Positions 7,567 through 15,911 of a DNA stretch of 46,439 nucleotides are shown here, piece by piece (within the stretch, counting starts at the first letter, position 1; every line of letters starts with the position of its first letter). The position numbers and the translations under genes are program-made. The stretch is from Rhodanobacter sp. 67-28. Lineage in GTDB: Bacteria; Pseudomonadota; Gammaproteobacteria; Xanthomonadales; Rhodanobacteraceae. The notes under the pieces are model-generated. The model worked only from the letters and a program-made list of their open reading frames with translations, had not been told where the DNA came from and did no database searches. The stretch is from NCBI GenBank assembly GCA_001898415.1, contig MKTU01000072.1, positions 1 to 46,439 on the forward strand, in the 5' to 3' direction.

Positions 7567-9741
7567 ATGCCGACCGTTCTTCGCGTCGCCCTGCCGCTGC
7601 CGCTGCCCACCCTGTTCGACTACCTGCCGCCCGCCGGGGATGTGCCGCGCCCGGGCAGCCGGGTGCTGGTGCCGTTCGGCCGCGACAAGCTGGTCGGCGT
7701 GGTGGTGGAGAGCGGTGTCGAATCGACGCTGGACGGCCCCCGGCTCAAACCGGTGCTGCGGGCGCTGGACGACGCCCCCCTGCTCGACGCCGAACTGCTG
7801 CAGACGCTGGCCTGGGCCACCGACTACTGGCTGGGCGCGCCGGGCGAGGTCTGCACCAATGCGCTGCCGCTGGCGCTGCGCGAAGCCCGGCCGCTGCCGG
7901 CAATCGGCGAGGAATACTGGGCGCTCACCGCGACCGGCCGCGAAGCGCTCGCGGCCGGCAGTCGCCGTGGCGGCAGCCGCGCCCTGCTGGCTCTGCTGGC
8001 TGACGGCGCGCTCGGCGCGCAGGAGCTCAACGAGCGCCAGAGCGGCTGGCGCGAGGCCGCCCGGCGCCTCGCCGCTGCCAACCTGGTCGAGCGCCGCGAC
8101 CGACCGCCGACCGAACCGCGTGCCCCCCCATCGACGGCTCCCGTCCTCAGCGACGAGCAGCAGCAAGCGGTGGCCGCCGTCGGGGCCAGCCTCGGCCAGT
8201 ACCAGCCGTTCCTGCTCGATGGCGTCACCGGCAGCGGCAAGACCGAGGTCTACCTGGCGCTGATCGAGCAGGTGCTGGCGCAAGGCCGCCAGGCGCTGCT
8301 GCTGGTGCCGGAGATCGGCCTGGCGCCGCAGACCGTGCGCCGCCTGCGCGAGCGGCTGGGCGTGGCGGTGGAGGTGCTGCACTCCAATCTCGCCGAAGGC
8401 GACCGCGCGCGCGCCTGGCTGCGTGCCCGTGCCGGCACCGCGCGGGTGATCCTGGGCACGCGTTCGGCAATCTTCACGCCGCTGCCGCAGGCCGGCCTGA
8501 TCATCGTCGACGAGGAGCACGACGCCTCCTACAAGCAGCAGGAAGGCTTTCGCTACCACGCCCGCGACCTGGCCGTGGTGCGCGCCCGCGCGCTGGGCGT
8601 CCCGGTGCTGCTGGGCTCGGGCACGCCGTCACTGGAGTCGTTGGCCAACGCCGAGGCCGGCCGCTACCGCCAGCTGCACCTGCGCGCGCGACCCGGCGCG
8701 GTGCGGGCGCCGCAGGTGCAGATCATCGACATCCGCGCCCAGCGGCTGCAGCACGGCTTGTCGCCGGCGCTGCTGAGTGCGGTGGCCGAGACGATCGCGC
8801 GCGGCGAGCAGGCGCTGGTATTCCGCAACCGCCGCGGCTATGCGCCGGTGCTGCTGTGCCACGCCTGCGGCTGGCACGCCGAATGCCCGAGCTGCCAGCG
8901 CCCGCTGACCCTGCACGCGGGGCGGCGCCAGCTGATTTGCCATCACTGCGACCGCCGCCAGCGCATGCCCACGGCGTGCCCGGCCTGCGGCGCCGTTGAA
9001 CTGACCGCCCAGGGCCACGGCACCGAACGACTGGAAGAAGCGCTGCTGGCGCACTTCCCCGGAGTGCCGGTGCTGCGCGTGGATCGCGAAACCACCCGGC
9101 GCAAGGATGCCCTCGAGACGATGCTGGCGACGCTGGACGACGCCCAGCCGGCGATCCTGGTCGGCACCCAGATGCTGGCCAAGGGCCACGACCTGCCCAA
9201 CCTCACCCTGGTCGCGATCGTCGGCGTGGACGAGGGCCTGCACAGCGTGGATTTCCGCGCCGAGGAACGGCTGGCGCAACTGGTGGTGCAGGTCGCCGGC
9301 CGCGCCGGCCGCGCGCGCAAGCCCGGGCAGGTGCTGCTGCAGACGCACCAGCCCGACCACCCGCTGCTGCGCAACCTGCTCGCCCACGGCTACGCGGCCA
9401 CGGCGCGCGAGCTGCTGGCCGAGCGCCGGCTGACCGGGCTGCCACCCTTCAGCCACCAGGTGCTGCTGCGTGCCGAGGCGACCGCGCGCGAGGCGGTCGA
9501 TGCGTTCCTTGCCGCCGCCCATGCCGCGCTGCCCGCCGGCGCGGCGCTGCAGATCGCGGGCCCGATGCCGGCGCCGATGGCGCTGCGCGCCGGGCGCCAG
9601 CGCGGCCAGTTGCTGATCGAATCGGCCAGCCGCGCGGGCTTGCGCAACGTGTTGCGGCCGTGGCAACTGGCGCTGGGCGCACTGCCGACCGCACGCAAGG
9701 TGCGCTGGTCGCTGGACGTCGACCCGATCGACCTGTACTGA
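7567..9741 (+). CDS. priA: Primosomal replication restart helicase PriA
   Basis: A 724-residue DNA helicase that recognises stalled or repaired forks and starts reloading of the replicative helicase. Order seen: N-terminal 3'-end-binding domain (about 1-105), winged-helix region, superfamily 2 helicase with Walker A GVTGSGKTE at 219-227 and DEEH at 315-318, four CxxC pairs (CHAC, CPSC, CHHC, CPAC) in the 430-480 region that bind two zinc ions, and the helicase motif VAGRAGRARKPGQV. Length and features are normal. The ATG at 7567 matches the family N-terminus (VLRVALPLPL); the frame extends further upstream without conservation. It converges on tatC with six bases between stop codons. DnaA boxes lie upstream. 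Confidence 0.97.
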   Translation: MPTVLRVALPLPLPTLFDYLPPAGDVPRPGSRVLVPFGRDKLVGVVVESGVESTLDGPRLKPVLRALDDAPLLDAELLQTLAWATDYWLGAPGEVCTNALPLALREARPLPAIGEEYWALTATGREALAAGSRRGGSRALLALLADGALGAQELNERQSGWREAARRLAAANLVERRDRPPTEPRAPPSTAPVLSDEQQQAVAAVGASLGQYQPFLLDGVTGSGKTEVYLALIEQVLAQGRQALLLVPEIGLAPQTVRRLRERLGVAVEVLHSNLAEGDRARAWLRARAGTARVILGTRSAIFTPLPQAGLIIVDEEHDASYKQQEGFRYHARDLAVVRARALGVPVLLGSGTPSLESLANAEAGRYRQLHLRARPGAVRAPQVQIIDIRAQRLQHGLSPALLSAVAETIARGEQALVFRNRRGYAPVLLCHACGWHAECPSCQRPLTLHAGRRQLICHHCDRRQRMPTACPACGAVELTAQGHGTERLEEALLAHFPGVPVLRVDRETTRRKDALETMLATLDDAQPAILVGTQMLAKGHDLPNLTLVAIVGVDEGLHSVDFRAEERLAQLVVQVAGRAGRARKPGQVLLQTHQPDHPLLRNLLAHGYAATARELLAERRLTGLPPFSHQVLLRAEATAREAVDAFLAAAHAALPAGAALQIAGPMPAPMALRAGRQRGQLLIESASRAGLRNVLRPWQLALGALPTARKVRWSLDVDPIDLY

Positions 9742-9747
9742 CGGACT

Positions 9748-10521
9748 TCAGTCGGCGTCCGGTGCCGGCGAACGCGGCGGGATCAGCCAGCGCACCGCCA
9801 GCACGCCCACCTCGTACAGCAGGCACATCGGGATGCCCAGCATCAGCATCGAGGTGATGTCCGGCGGCGTGATCACCGCGGCCACGCCGAAGGCGCCCAC
9901 GATCGCGTAGCGGCGGCCGCTGCGCAGCTTGTCCAGATCCACCACGCCGATCGCCGCCAGCACCACCACCGCCACCGGCACCTCGAAACACAGGCCGAAG
10001 GCGAAGAACATCAGCATCACGAAATCCAGGTACTGGCTGATGTCGGTCATCATCTCCACGCCATTGGGCGTGACCGCCACCAGGAAGCGGAACGCCGCCG
10101 GCAGCACCAGGAAATAGGCAAACGCGCAGCCGAGATAGAACAGCGCCATCGCCGCCACCAGCAGCGGCCGCGCCAGGCGTTTCTCGTGCTTGTACAGGCC
10201 GGGGCTGACGAACGCCCACAACTGGTACAGGATCACCGGCATGCTGATGAACAGCGCCAGGTAGAAGGCCAGCTTCAACGGCGTGATGAACGGGCTGGTG
10301 ACGCCGGTGGCGATCAGGTGCGCGCCTTCGGGCAGGCGCGCCACCAGCGGCGCAGCCAGTTGCGAATAGAGCCGGTTGGCGAACGGCACCAGCGCCAGCA
10401 GCACCAGCACCAGCGCGGCCAGCGACTTGAGCAGGCGCGTGCGCAGTTCGAGCAGATGGGAGAACAGCCCCTGCTGCAGGTCGCCCTCAGGCCCGGATTC
10501 GGGCGTGTCAGCGGTCGCCAT
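9748..10521 (-). CDS. tatC: Sec-independent protein translocase subunit TatC
   Basis: A 257-residue inner-membrane protein with six membrane segments, the receptor for twin-arginine signal peptides. The family signatures are present: an N-terminal SHLLELRTRLLKS stretch, the first periplasmic loop, LYQLWAFVSPGLYKHEKR, and the CFEVPVAVV segment containing the conserved Glu. It is the third gene of tatABC; its start overlaps the end of tatB by 14 bases, implying translational coupling. The C-terminal tail (PPRSPAPDAD) is short and unconserved. Confidence 0.97.
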   Translation of the reverse strand: MATADTPESGPEGDLQQGLFSHLLELRTRLLKSLAALVLVLLALVPFANRLYSQLAAPLVARLPEGAHLIATGVTSPFITPLKLAFYLALFISMPVILYQLWAFVSPGLYKHEKRLARPLLVAAMALFYLGCAFAYFLVLPAAFRFLVAVTPNGVEMMTDISQYLDFVMLMFFAFGLCFEVPVAVVVLAAIGVVDLDKLRSGRRYAIVGAFGVAAVITPPDITSMLMLGIPMCLLYEVGVLAVRWLIPPRSPAPDAD

Positions 10522-10942
10522 GGGTCACCTGGCGGGTCGGGGCCGCGGGTCGGTCGGTGGTCGGCTCGCCCAGTGGCAATTCGGCCTGCGGGCCGGGTTC
10601 GGCGGGCTCCTCCGCGGGAGCGGCGACCGGCTCGTTCAGCGATTCGCCGGCTGCGGTGACTTCACCGACGATCTGCGCCAGCGGTTCGCGCACCTGGCCC
10701 ACGCCGTCCTTGACCTGCTGCTGCGCGGCTTCGGCCTGCGCCGCCGCCTCGCGCGCGGCGCGGCGGATCTCCTCGACCTGCAATTCGCGCTCCACCTCGG
10801 CGCGCACGTCGTCCCAGCCGCGGCGCACGCGGCGCATCAGCGCGCCGGCGGTGCGCGCCGCACCGGGCAACTTCTCCGGGCCGAGCACGATCAGGGCGAT
10901 CAACGCGAGCAGGACCAGTTTGCCGAGGCTGAACTCGATCAT
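10508..10942 (-). CDS. tatB: Sec-independent protein translocase subunit TatB
   Basis: A 144-residue protein with one N-terminal membrane helix (MIEFSLGKLVLLALIALIVLGPEKLP), the conserved GPEKLP hinge, an amphipathic helix and a long charged tail rich in Glu, Ala and Gln. TatB forms the substrate-receptor complex with TatC. It begins 24 bases after the tatA stop and overlaps tatC by 14 bases. The unconserved tail past residue 85 is Pro/Glu-rich, as usual. Confidence 0.95.
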   Translation of the reverse strand: MIEFSLGKLVLLALIALIVLGPEKLPGAARTAGALMRRVRRGWDDVRAEVERELQVEEIRRAAREAAAQAEAAQQQVKDGVGQVREPLAQIVGEVTAAGESLNEPVAAPAEEPAEPGPQAELPLGEPTTDRPAAPTRQVTHGDR

Positions 10943-10966
10943 CGTCGCGCACCAGCCGCCGCCGGC

Positions 10967-11230
10967 CTAGCGGGTTTCGCTGGAGTCGCGCTGACTCTGC
11001 GTCGCGGCGGGATCGGCCGGCTTGGGATCGGCGCGCAACTGCTCGGCCTCCTTGCGGCGGGCGTCCTCGTCGTCCTTCTTCTTCGCCTCGTCGTCGCCGC
11101 TGAGGCCCTTCTTGAAGCCGCGGATGGCCTCGCCCAGGTCCGGACCCAAGTTGCGGATTTTCTTGGTGCCGAAGAGCAGCAGCACGATCACCAGGAAAAT
11201 GAGCCAATGCCAGACGCTGTCAAAACCCAT
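10967..11230 (-). CDS. tatA: Sec-independent protein translocase subunit TatA
   Basis: An 87-residue protein: an N-terminal membrane helix ([15 protein letters not shown]), the [17 protein letters not shown] hinge and amphipathic helix, and a polar tail rich in Lys, Glu and Asp. TatA oligomers let folded proteins cross the inner membrane. The ATG at 11230 has a GAGG ribosome-binding sequence six bases upstream; a TTG two codons earlier would be too close to it. First gene of the tatABC operon, reading leftwards. Confidence 0.95.
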   Translation of the reverse strand: MGFDSVWHWLIFLVIVLLLFGTKKIRNLGPDLGEAIRGFKKGLSGDDEAKKKDDEDARRKEAEQLRADPKPADPAATQSQRDSSETR

Positions 11231-11286
11231 GGTCAACCTCGAGGCCGATTCCAGCCGAACAAAGCTGGCGCCAATCGCGCCGTCAG

Positions 11287-11976
11287 TTACTGTGAAGTGT
11301 ACTCCTCGAGCTGGTCGCGGAACTTCACGACCGGCGCAGGGACGTTGCTGACGCCGCCTTCGAAAATGCGGCGCGGCGTGATGCCCGCGCCATACACGGC
11401 GGCATTCGCATCATAGTCGATGCGCAGCGCCGCGCCATCCAGTGCGACACCGGCGAACAGGCCGCGGCTGCGCGAGTAGGAGTAGATCTCCGCCTTCAGT
11501 TGCGCATCGGTCGAGGCATGCGCGGTGCGCCCGACCGGGCCGGCGGCGGCAGCGGCATCGGCGCCCAGGGTGAACTTGCCGTTCACGATCGAATCGACGC
11601 CCTTCTGGGTGCGGAACACCAGCACCACGTCGGTGGACGACACGCCGGCCTGGAAACCCACGCTGCCGCCGGTCATGGTGATGAAGCTGGGGTTGGACCA
11701 GGTGCCGTCCGCGGCCTTGACCGAGACCAGGCCTTCGCCGCGGCGGCCGCCGAAGACGAAACCGACCTTGAGCATGCCGGGAATCACCGCGATCGCCCTG
11801 GCGTCGCGCAGCAGGTCGCGCGGAATCGCCTTGTCGGGCGCCTGCATGATTTCGTTGAGCACCGTCACCGCATTGGTCGCGCGCACCAGCGGCGGGTCCT
11901 CAGCGTGCGCCGCGGTCAGCGGCAGCAGCAGGGCAAGGCCGATCAGCAACACGTGGGGCAGCATGGTCTTGGACAT
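11287..11976 (-). CDS. SYLF (Ysc84-type) lipid-binding domain protein, exported
   Basis: A 229-residue protein with a signal peptide ([16 protein letters not shown], cleavage expected after AHA at about residue 25) and a SYLF domain covering most of the rest: the [24 protein letters not shown] start and the [14 protein letters not shown] block near the end are characteristic. SYLF domains bind phosphoinositides in eukaryotes; the bacterial exported forms have no firm role. A GGAG ribosome-binding site precedes the ATG at 11976. The gene lies 56 bases upstream of tatA on the same strand and is divergent from hemH. In-frame sequence upstream of 11976 is not conserved and overlaps the hemH side. 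Confidence 0.88.
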   Translation of the reverse strand: MSKTMLPHVLLIGLALLLPLTAAHAEDPPLVRATNAVTVLNEIMQAPDKAIPRDLLRDARAIAVIPGMLKVGFVFGGRRGEGLVSVKAADGTWSNPSFITMTGGSVGFQAGVSSTDVVLVFRTQKGVDSIVNGKFTLGADAAAAAGPVGRTAHASTDAQLKAEIYSYSRSRGLFAGVALDGAALRIDYDANAAVYGAGITPRRIFEGGVSNVPAPVVKFRDQLEEYTSQ

Positions 11977-12084
11977 GGGAGCTCCATAGGCTTGAGATGA
12001 TTTCGTCGGGCGTCGGCTGCCGGCGTGCTTGTGGCAGACTGCGGTTTGTGGCCGGTACGACCGCGCCGCTTCACGACTGTCACG

Positions 12085-13140
12085 ATGCCCTTGCCCGATC
12101 ACTATACCGGCGTTGCCGGCCATTCCCACGAGGCCGCACCGGCCACCGTTCAGGCTGGCGTGCTGCTGGTCAACCTGGGCACGCCGACCGCGCCGACCGC
12201 CGCCGCCGTGCGCCCCTACCTGGCCGAGTTCCTCGGTGACCGCCGGGTGATCGATTACCCGCGCTGGCGGTGGTGGCCGATCCTGCACGGGGTGATCCTG
12301 CGCGTGCGGCCGAAACGTTCCGCGCACGCCTATGCGCGGATCTGGGACGAACGCGGCTCACCCTTGCGCTACCTCAGCGAGGCGCTGGCCGCGGCGCTGC
12401 AGGCCGAGTTCGATCGCCGGCAACCCGGCACGCTGCGGGTGGCACTGGCGATGCGCTATGGCGAGCCGTCGGTGATACGCGCCGTCGAACAGCTGCAGCG
12501 CGAGGGCGTGCGCCGGCTGCTGGTGCTGCCGCTGTACCCGCAATACTCGGCGACCTCCACCGGTTCCGTCATCGACGCCGTCGCCGACGCGCTCAAGACG
12601 CTGCGCTGGCCGCCGGAGCTGCGCCTGGTCAACGATTACCACGACGACGACGGCCACATCGAAGCGCTGGCCACCAGCATCGAACGCTGGTGGGCGGCCA
12701 ACGGCCGCGGCGAGAAACTGCTGCTGTCGTTCCACGGCATTCCCGAGCGCTACGTGCGGCTCGGCGATCCCTACGCGGAACAATGCCGGCGCACCGCGCA
12801 ACTGCTGCGCGAACGGTTGCAGCTGGGCGAAGCGGACATGGTCGTCAGTTTCCAGTCGCGAGTGGGGCGCGAGCGCTGGCTGCAGCCGTACACCGACGCC
12901 ACCGTGCGCCGGCTCGCTGCCGACGGCGTGCGCAGGCTCGACGTGGCCTGCCCCGGCTTCGCGGTGGACTGCCTGGAGACGCTGGAGGAGATCGCGATGC
13001 AGAACCGCGACTTCTTCACCGAAGCCGGCGGCGAGACGCTGCGCTACATCCCCGCACTGAACGACAGCGCCGAACAGGTGGCCGGCCTCGCCGCGCTGAT
13101 ACACCGACACCTCGGTGGCTGGCCGGAAGGCGGCGCATGA
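12085..13140 (+). CDS. hemH: Ferrochelatase
   Basis: A 351-residue enzyme that inserts Fe2+ into protoporphyrin IX, the last step of haem synthesis. Conserved blocks: LLVNLGTPTAPT near residue 27, LPLYPQYSATSTGS at about 148-161, the active-site His217 in LSFHGIPERY, the SFQSRVGRERWLQPYT block, and CLETLEE carrying the conserved Glu298. The ATG at 12085 was chosen because the family N-terminus begins shortly before the VNLGTP block. The next gene overlaps its stop codon by four bases, so the pair forms an operon. Confidence 0.97.
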   Translation: MPLPDHYTGVAGHSHEAAPATVQAGVLLVNLGTPTAPTAAAVRPYLAEFLGDRRVIDYPRWRWWPILHGVILRVRPKRSAHAYARIWDERGSPLRYLSEALAAALQAEFDRRQPGTLRVALAMRYGEPSVIRAVEQLQREGVRRLLVLPLYPQYSATSTGSVIDAVADALKTLRWPPELRLVNDYHDDDGHIEALATSIERWWAANGRGEKLLLSFHGIPERYVRLGDPYAEQCRRTAQLLRERLQLGEADMVVSFQSRVGRERWLQPYTDATVRRLAADGVRRLDVACPGFAVDCLETLEEIAMQNRDFFTEAGGETLRYIPALNDSAEQVAGLAALIHRHLGGWPEGGA

Positions 13141-13991
13141 CCGAACCGGTCGAGCGGCGCATCGCGCTGCCCGCGTCGACGCTGGCAGCGCAAGTCTGGG
13201 GCGAGGCCACGTTGCCACCGCTGCTGGCCCTGCACGGCTGGCTCGACAACGCCGGAAGCTTCGCGCGCCTGGCGCCGCGATTGGCCGCGCGCTGGCAGGT
13301 GATCGCGCTGGACCTGCCGGGCCATGGCCATTCCGGCCATCTCCCCGCCGGCGCCAGCCACCACTACGTCGACCACGTGCAGGCGGTGCTGTCGGCCGTC
13401 GACGCGCTGCAGCTGGATCGCTACGCGTTGCTCGGCCACTCGCTGGGTGCCGGCATCGCCAGCCTGGTCGCTGCGGCGCGGCCCGAGCGGATCGAGCGCC
13501 TGCTGCTGATCGAAGGCCTCGGCCCGCTCGGCGACGACGGTTCGCACACGCTGCAGCGCTTCCGTGACGCGCTGGCGCCACGCGAGAGCAACGGCAAGCC
13601 GCTGCGGGTGTTCCGCGACGTGGCCCAGGCGATCAGCGCACGCAGCATCGCCAGTGGCCTGCCCACCGAACAGGCACGACCGATCGTCGAACGCGGCTTG
13701 CTCGAAACCGACGGCGGCTGGCGCTGGCGCAGCGACCCGCGGCTGACCCGTTCCAGCGCCGTGCGGATGGCTGAGGCGCAAGTGCACGCGCTGCTGCGCG
13801 GCATCACCGCACCCACCGCGCTGTTGCTGGCGCAGCCGACGACGCCTTACCTGCCCGACGCGATGATGCAGACCCGCGCCGCTTGCGTGGCGCACATCGC
13901 AGTCAGTCACATGGACGGCGGCCACCACCTGCACCTCGAACACCCGCAAGCCGTCACCGACTGGATCAAAAACTCGTCACCGCTGCCGTAG
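13137..13991 (+). CDS. Alpha/beta hydrolase
   Basis: A 284-residue alpha/beta-hydrolase-fold protein. HGWLDNAGSF at about residue 33 is the oxyanion-hole HG motif, GHSLGAG is the nucleophile elbow with the catalytic Ser, and the His of GGHHLHLEHP near the C-terminus completes the triad. Substrate unknown; the pattern resembles the serine hydrolases related to mammalian SERHL/MEST. It starts inside the hemH stop codon (ATGA overlap), so it is translated with ferrochelatase, a pairing often seen in Xanthomonadales. Its TAG stop falls inside the first arm of a GTAG-headed palindromic repeat. Confidence 0.87.
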   Translation: MTEPVERRIALPASTLAAQVWGEATLPPLLALHGWLDNAGSFARLAPRLAARWQVIALDLPGHGHSGHLPAGASHHYVDHVQAVLSAVDALQLDRYALLGHSLGAGIASLVAAARPERIERLLLIEGLGPLGDDGSHTLQRFRDALAPRESNGKPLRVFRDVAQAISARSIASGLPTEQARPIVERGLLETDGGWRWRSDPRLTRSSAVRMAEAQVHALLRGITAPTALLLAQPTTPYLPDAMMQTRAACVAHIAVSHMDGGHHLHLEHPQAVTDWIKNSSPLP

Positions 13992-14064
13992 GGCGGGCAA
14001 TGCCCGCCGCACTGCATGACGACACAAGGCAGGAGCAGAAGCCGGCGGGCAGTGCCCGCCCTAC
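13988..14064. repeat. REPIN-like pair of GTAG-headed palindromes in inverted orientation
   Basis: Two 21-base units, 13988-14008 and 14044-14064, each consist of a GTAG head and a short GC palindrome (GGCGGGCA next to TGCCCGCC); the second is the reverse complement of the first with one change in the loop. They are 35 bases apart and together can fold into a long hairpin. GTAG-headed REP elements are described from Stenotrophomonas and relatives, where REP-associated tyrosine transposases (RAYTs) are thought to move them. No RAYT gene is in the window. Lying between convergent genes, the pair may also work as a terminator. Confidence 0.75.
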
Positions 14065-14079
14065 CGCGTCCGAGACTCG

Positions 14080-15786
14080 TCAGAGCTTCTTCAGGCCCAG
14101 CACGTCCAACCCCTGCTCGAAGCGGATGTCGACCGGGATGTGTGCCTGATCCAGCCGCTTCAGGTCGCCGGCCAGTTCGGCGTCGACCGCGCCCATCTGC
14201 TCGGTGAGCTGCTTCGCCGCGGCGTAGTCGCCGTCGCCCTGGATGGTCAGCAGCTTGGCCGACAGCGCGTTCATCGCCGCGGTCATCTTGTCGAAGTCGA
14301 CGCGGTAGCGGCCAGTGTTCTCGTCACGGCTGAACGCGCCCTGCTGCTTGAAGAAGTTGAAGCGCACCATGTTCGCCTTGGCATGCGCGTCGCTGGCGCC
14401 GAAGCGCACCGAGCGCAGGATGCCGGCGAGGAAGGTGACGTAGTTGTCCATCAGCTTCGACTTGTCCAGCTCGCCCTTGTCGGCCAGCTTGCTGACCATG
14501 TACAGGCCGAGGATGTCGGCCTTGCCTTCCTCGAAGCTGGAGGCCTGGTCCTTCAGCGCCTTGCGCACGGTGCCTTTGCCGTCCAGCGTGTTCTTGATGC
14601 CCAGGCCGTGCGCCACTTCGTGGAACATGGTGTTCTGGAAGAACGCGTCGAAGGTGAGGTTCTTCTGCTGGTCGTCGGCGATCAGCTCATGGGCGATCGG
14701 CAGCATGATCTTGTCGAACTTCGCCTGCATCACGTTTTCCAGCTGCAGCCGGCGCGTGCCTTTCTTCAGCTGCACCTGCTCGTCGTTGGGCAGGTTGATC
14801 GCGATGGTCTTGGCGCCGACGTTGGCGTCGCCGCCGTAGTAGACCGCGAAGTAGGCATTGAGGTCGGCGTCGGAGCCGGGCTTCTCGGCCTTGTACTTGT
14901 CGGCCACCGGCAAGCCGCGCTGCAGTTCGGGCAGGTATTTGGCGAAGCGCGCGAGCTTCGCGCTCCACGCCTGGTCCTTGATAAGCACGTAGGATTCGTA
15001 GCTGGCCTTGTAGCCGTAGAGCTGGTCCTCGTAGGTCTCGATCGGACCGATCACGATGTCGACCGGGTTGCTCTTCATGTCCATCCAGGCGAAGTCGCTG
15101 GCCTGGTAGTCGTCGCTCAGCAGCGCGTCGGCGCGCATCGTCAGGTACTTGCGGAAGCCGGCGTCCTTTGCCAGTTTCGCGGCTTCGCGCAGCAGGCCGG
15201 CAGTCTTTTCCAGTTCGGCCTTGTACGCCTCGTGGTAGGGCACGGTGACCAGCTGGCCCTGCGCGTCGCGGCGCAGCAGGGTGTACAGCGCGGTCTTGTC
15301 CTTGAGCGGCGACTGCTCGAACTGCTCCTTCGTCATGTCGGCCGGGTAGAACTGCGCGCCGGCCGGGCGCGGGCCGATGCCGTCGACGAAGGGCTTGTCG
15401 TTGTCCAGCCGGTCCCACGGGCCGTAGTTGATCTCGGCGAATTCGCGCACCGCCGGGTCGCCGATCTTCGCCAGCAGCGCGTCACGGTCGCCCCAGCTCT
15501 GCTTCCAGTACAGCGCGTTCATGCTGTCGGCGGCCTCCACCAGCAGGGCGATCATCTGCTTCTGCCCGGCATCGAACGCCGACAGGTCCGCCGTGAGTTT
15601 CACCGTGGCGTAGTCGGACAGATGCCGCTGCACCTGTGCCGCCGTCTCGATGGCAGCGGGTGCGACCACGGAGGTCGTCGGCGCGGGCGCCAGCTCTTCC
15701 TTCGACACCGGCTGCGCGGCGTCGGGATGGGAGGAGCAGGCGGACAGCGCGAGCAGCAGGCAGGCGGGAAGCAGGCGTCGCAGCAT
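14080..15786 (-). CDS. M49-like zinc metallopeptidase, lipoprotein
   Basis: A 568-residue protein with a lipoprotein signal (LLALSAC, Cys17), so probably anchored in the envelope. The body resembles the dipeptidyl-peptidase III family (M49): a zinc motif HEVAH at 389-393 inside FHEVAHGLGIKNT, and the downstream second zinc motif EEGKAD at 419-424. Classic M49 enzymes have a six-residue HELLGH motif; this one has the five-residue HEXXH spacing, known in some bacterial relatives. M49 enzymes release dipeptides from short peptides; substrate here is unknown. The ATG at 15786 begins a proper signal peptide. It converges on the hydrolase across the REPIN pair and is divergent from the MFS gene. 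Confidence 0.8.
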   Translation of the reverse strand: MLRRLLPACLLLALSACSSHPDAAQPVSKEELAPAPTTSVVAPAAIETAAQVQRHLSDYATVKLTADLSAFDAGQKQMIALLVEAADSMNALYWKQSWGDRDALLAKIGDPAVREFAEINYGPWDRLDNDKPFVDGIGPRPAGAQFYPADMTKEQFEQSPLKDKTALYTLLRRDAQGQLVTVPYHEAYKAELEKTAGLLREAAKLAKDAGFRKYLTMRADALLSDDYQASDFAWMDMKSNPVDIVIGPIETYEDQLYGYKASYESYVLIKDQAWSAKLARFAKYLPELQRGLPVADKYKAEKPGSDADLNAYFAVYYGGDANVGAKTIAINLPNDEQVQLKKGTRRLQLENVMQAKFDKIMLPIAHELIADDQQKNLTFDAFFQNTMFHEVAHGLGIKNTLDGKGTVRKALKDQASSFEEGKADILGLYMVSKLADKGELDKSKLMDNYVTFLAGILRSVRFGASDAHAKANMVRFNFFKQQGAFSRDENTGRYRVDFDKMTAAMNALSAKLLTIQGDGDYAAAKQLTEQMGAVDAELAGDLKRLDQAHIPVDIRFEQGLDVLGLKKL

Positions 15787-15911
15787 GATCGTGTCCTGGC
15801 GAGAGAATGTTGCATGGTATCGCTCCGGCGGCACGGGGATACCTGACCGGTTGCACATGCGGCCGCGGCAGGCGTGGGTTATCGTCGCCTTCCCCTCGCT
15901 TCGCCACGTCC

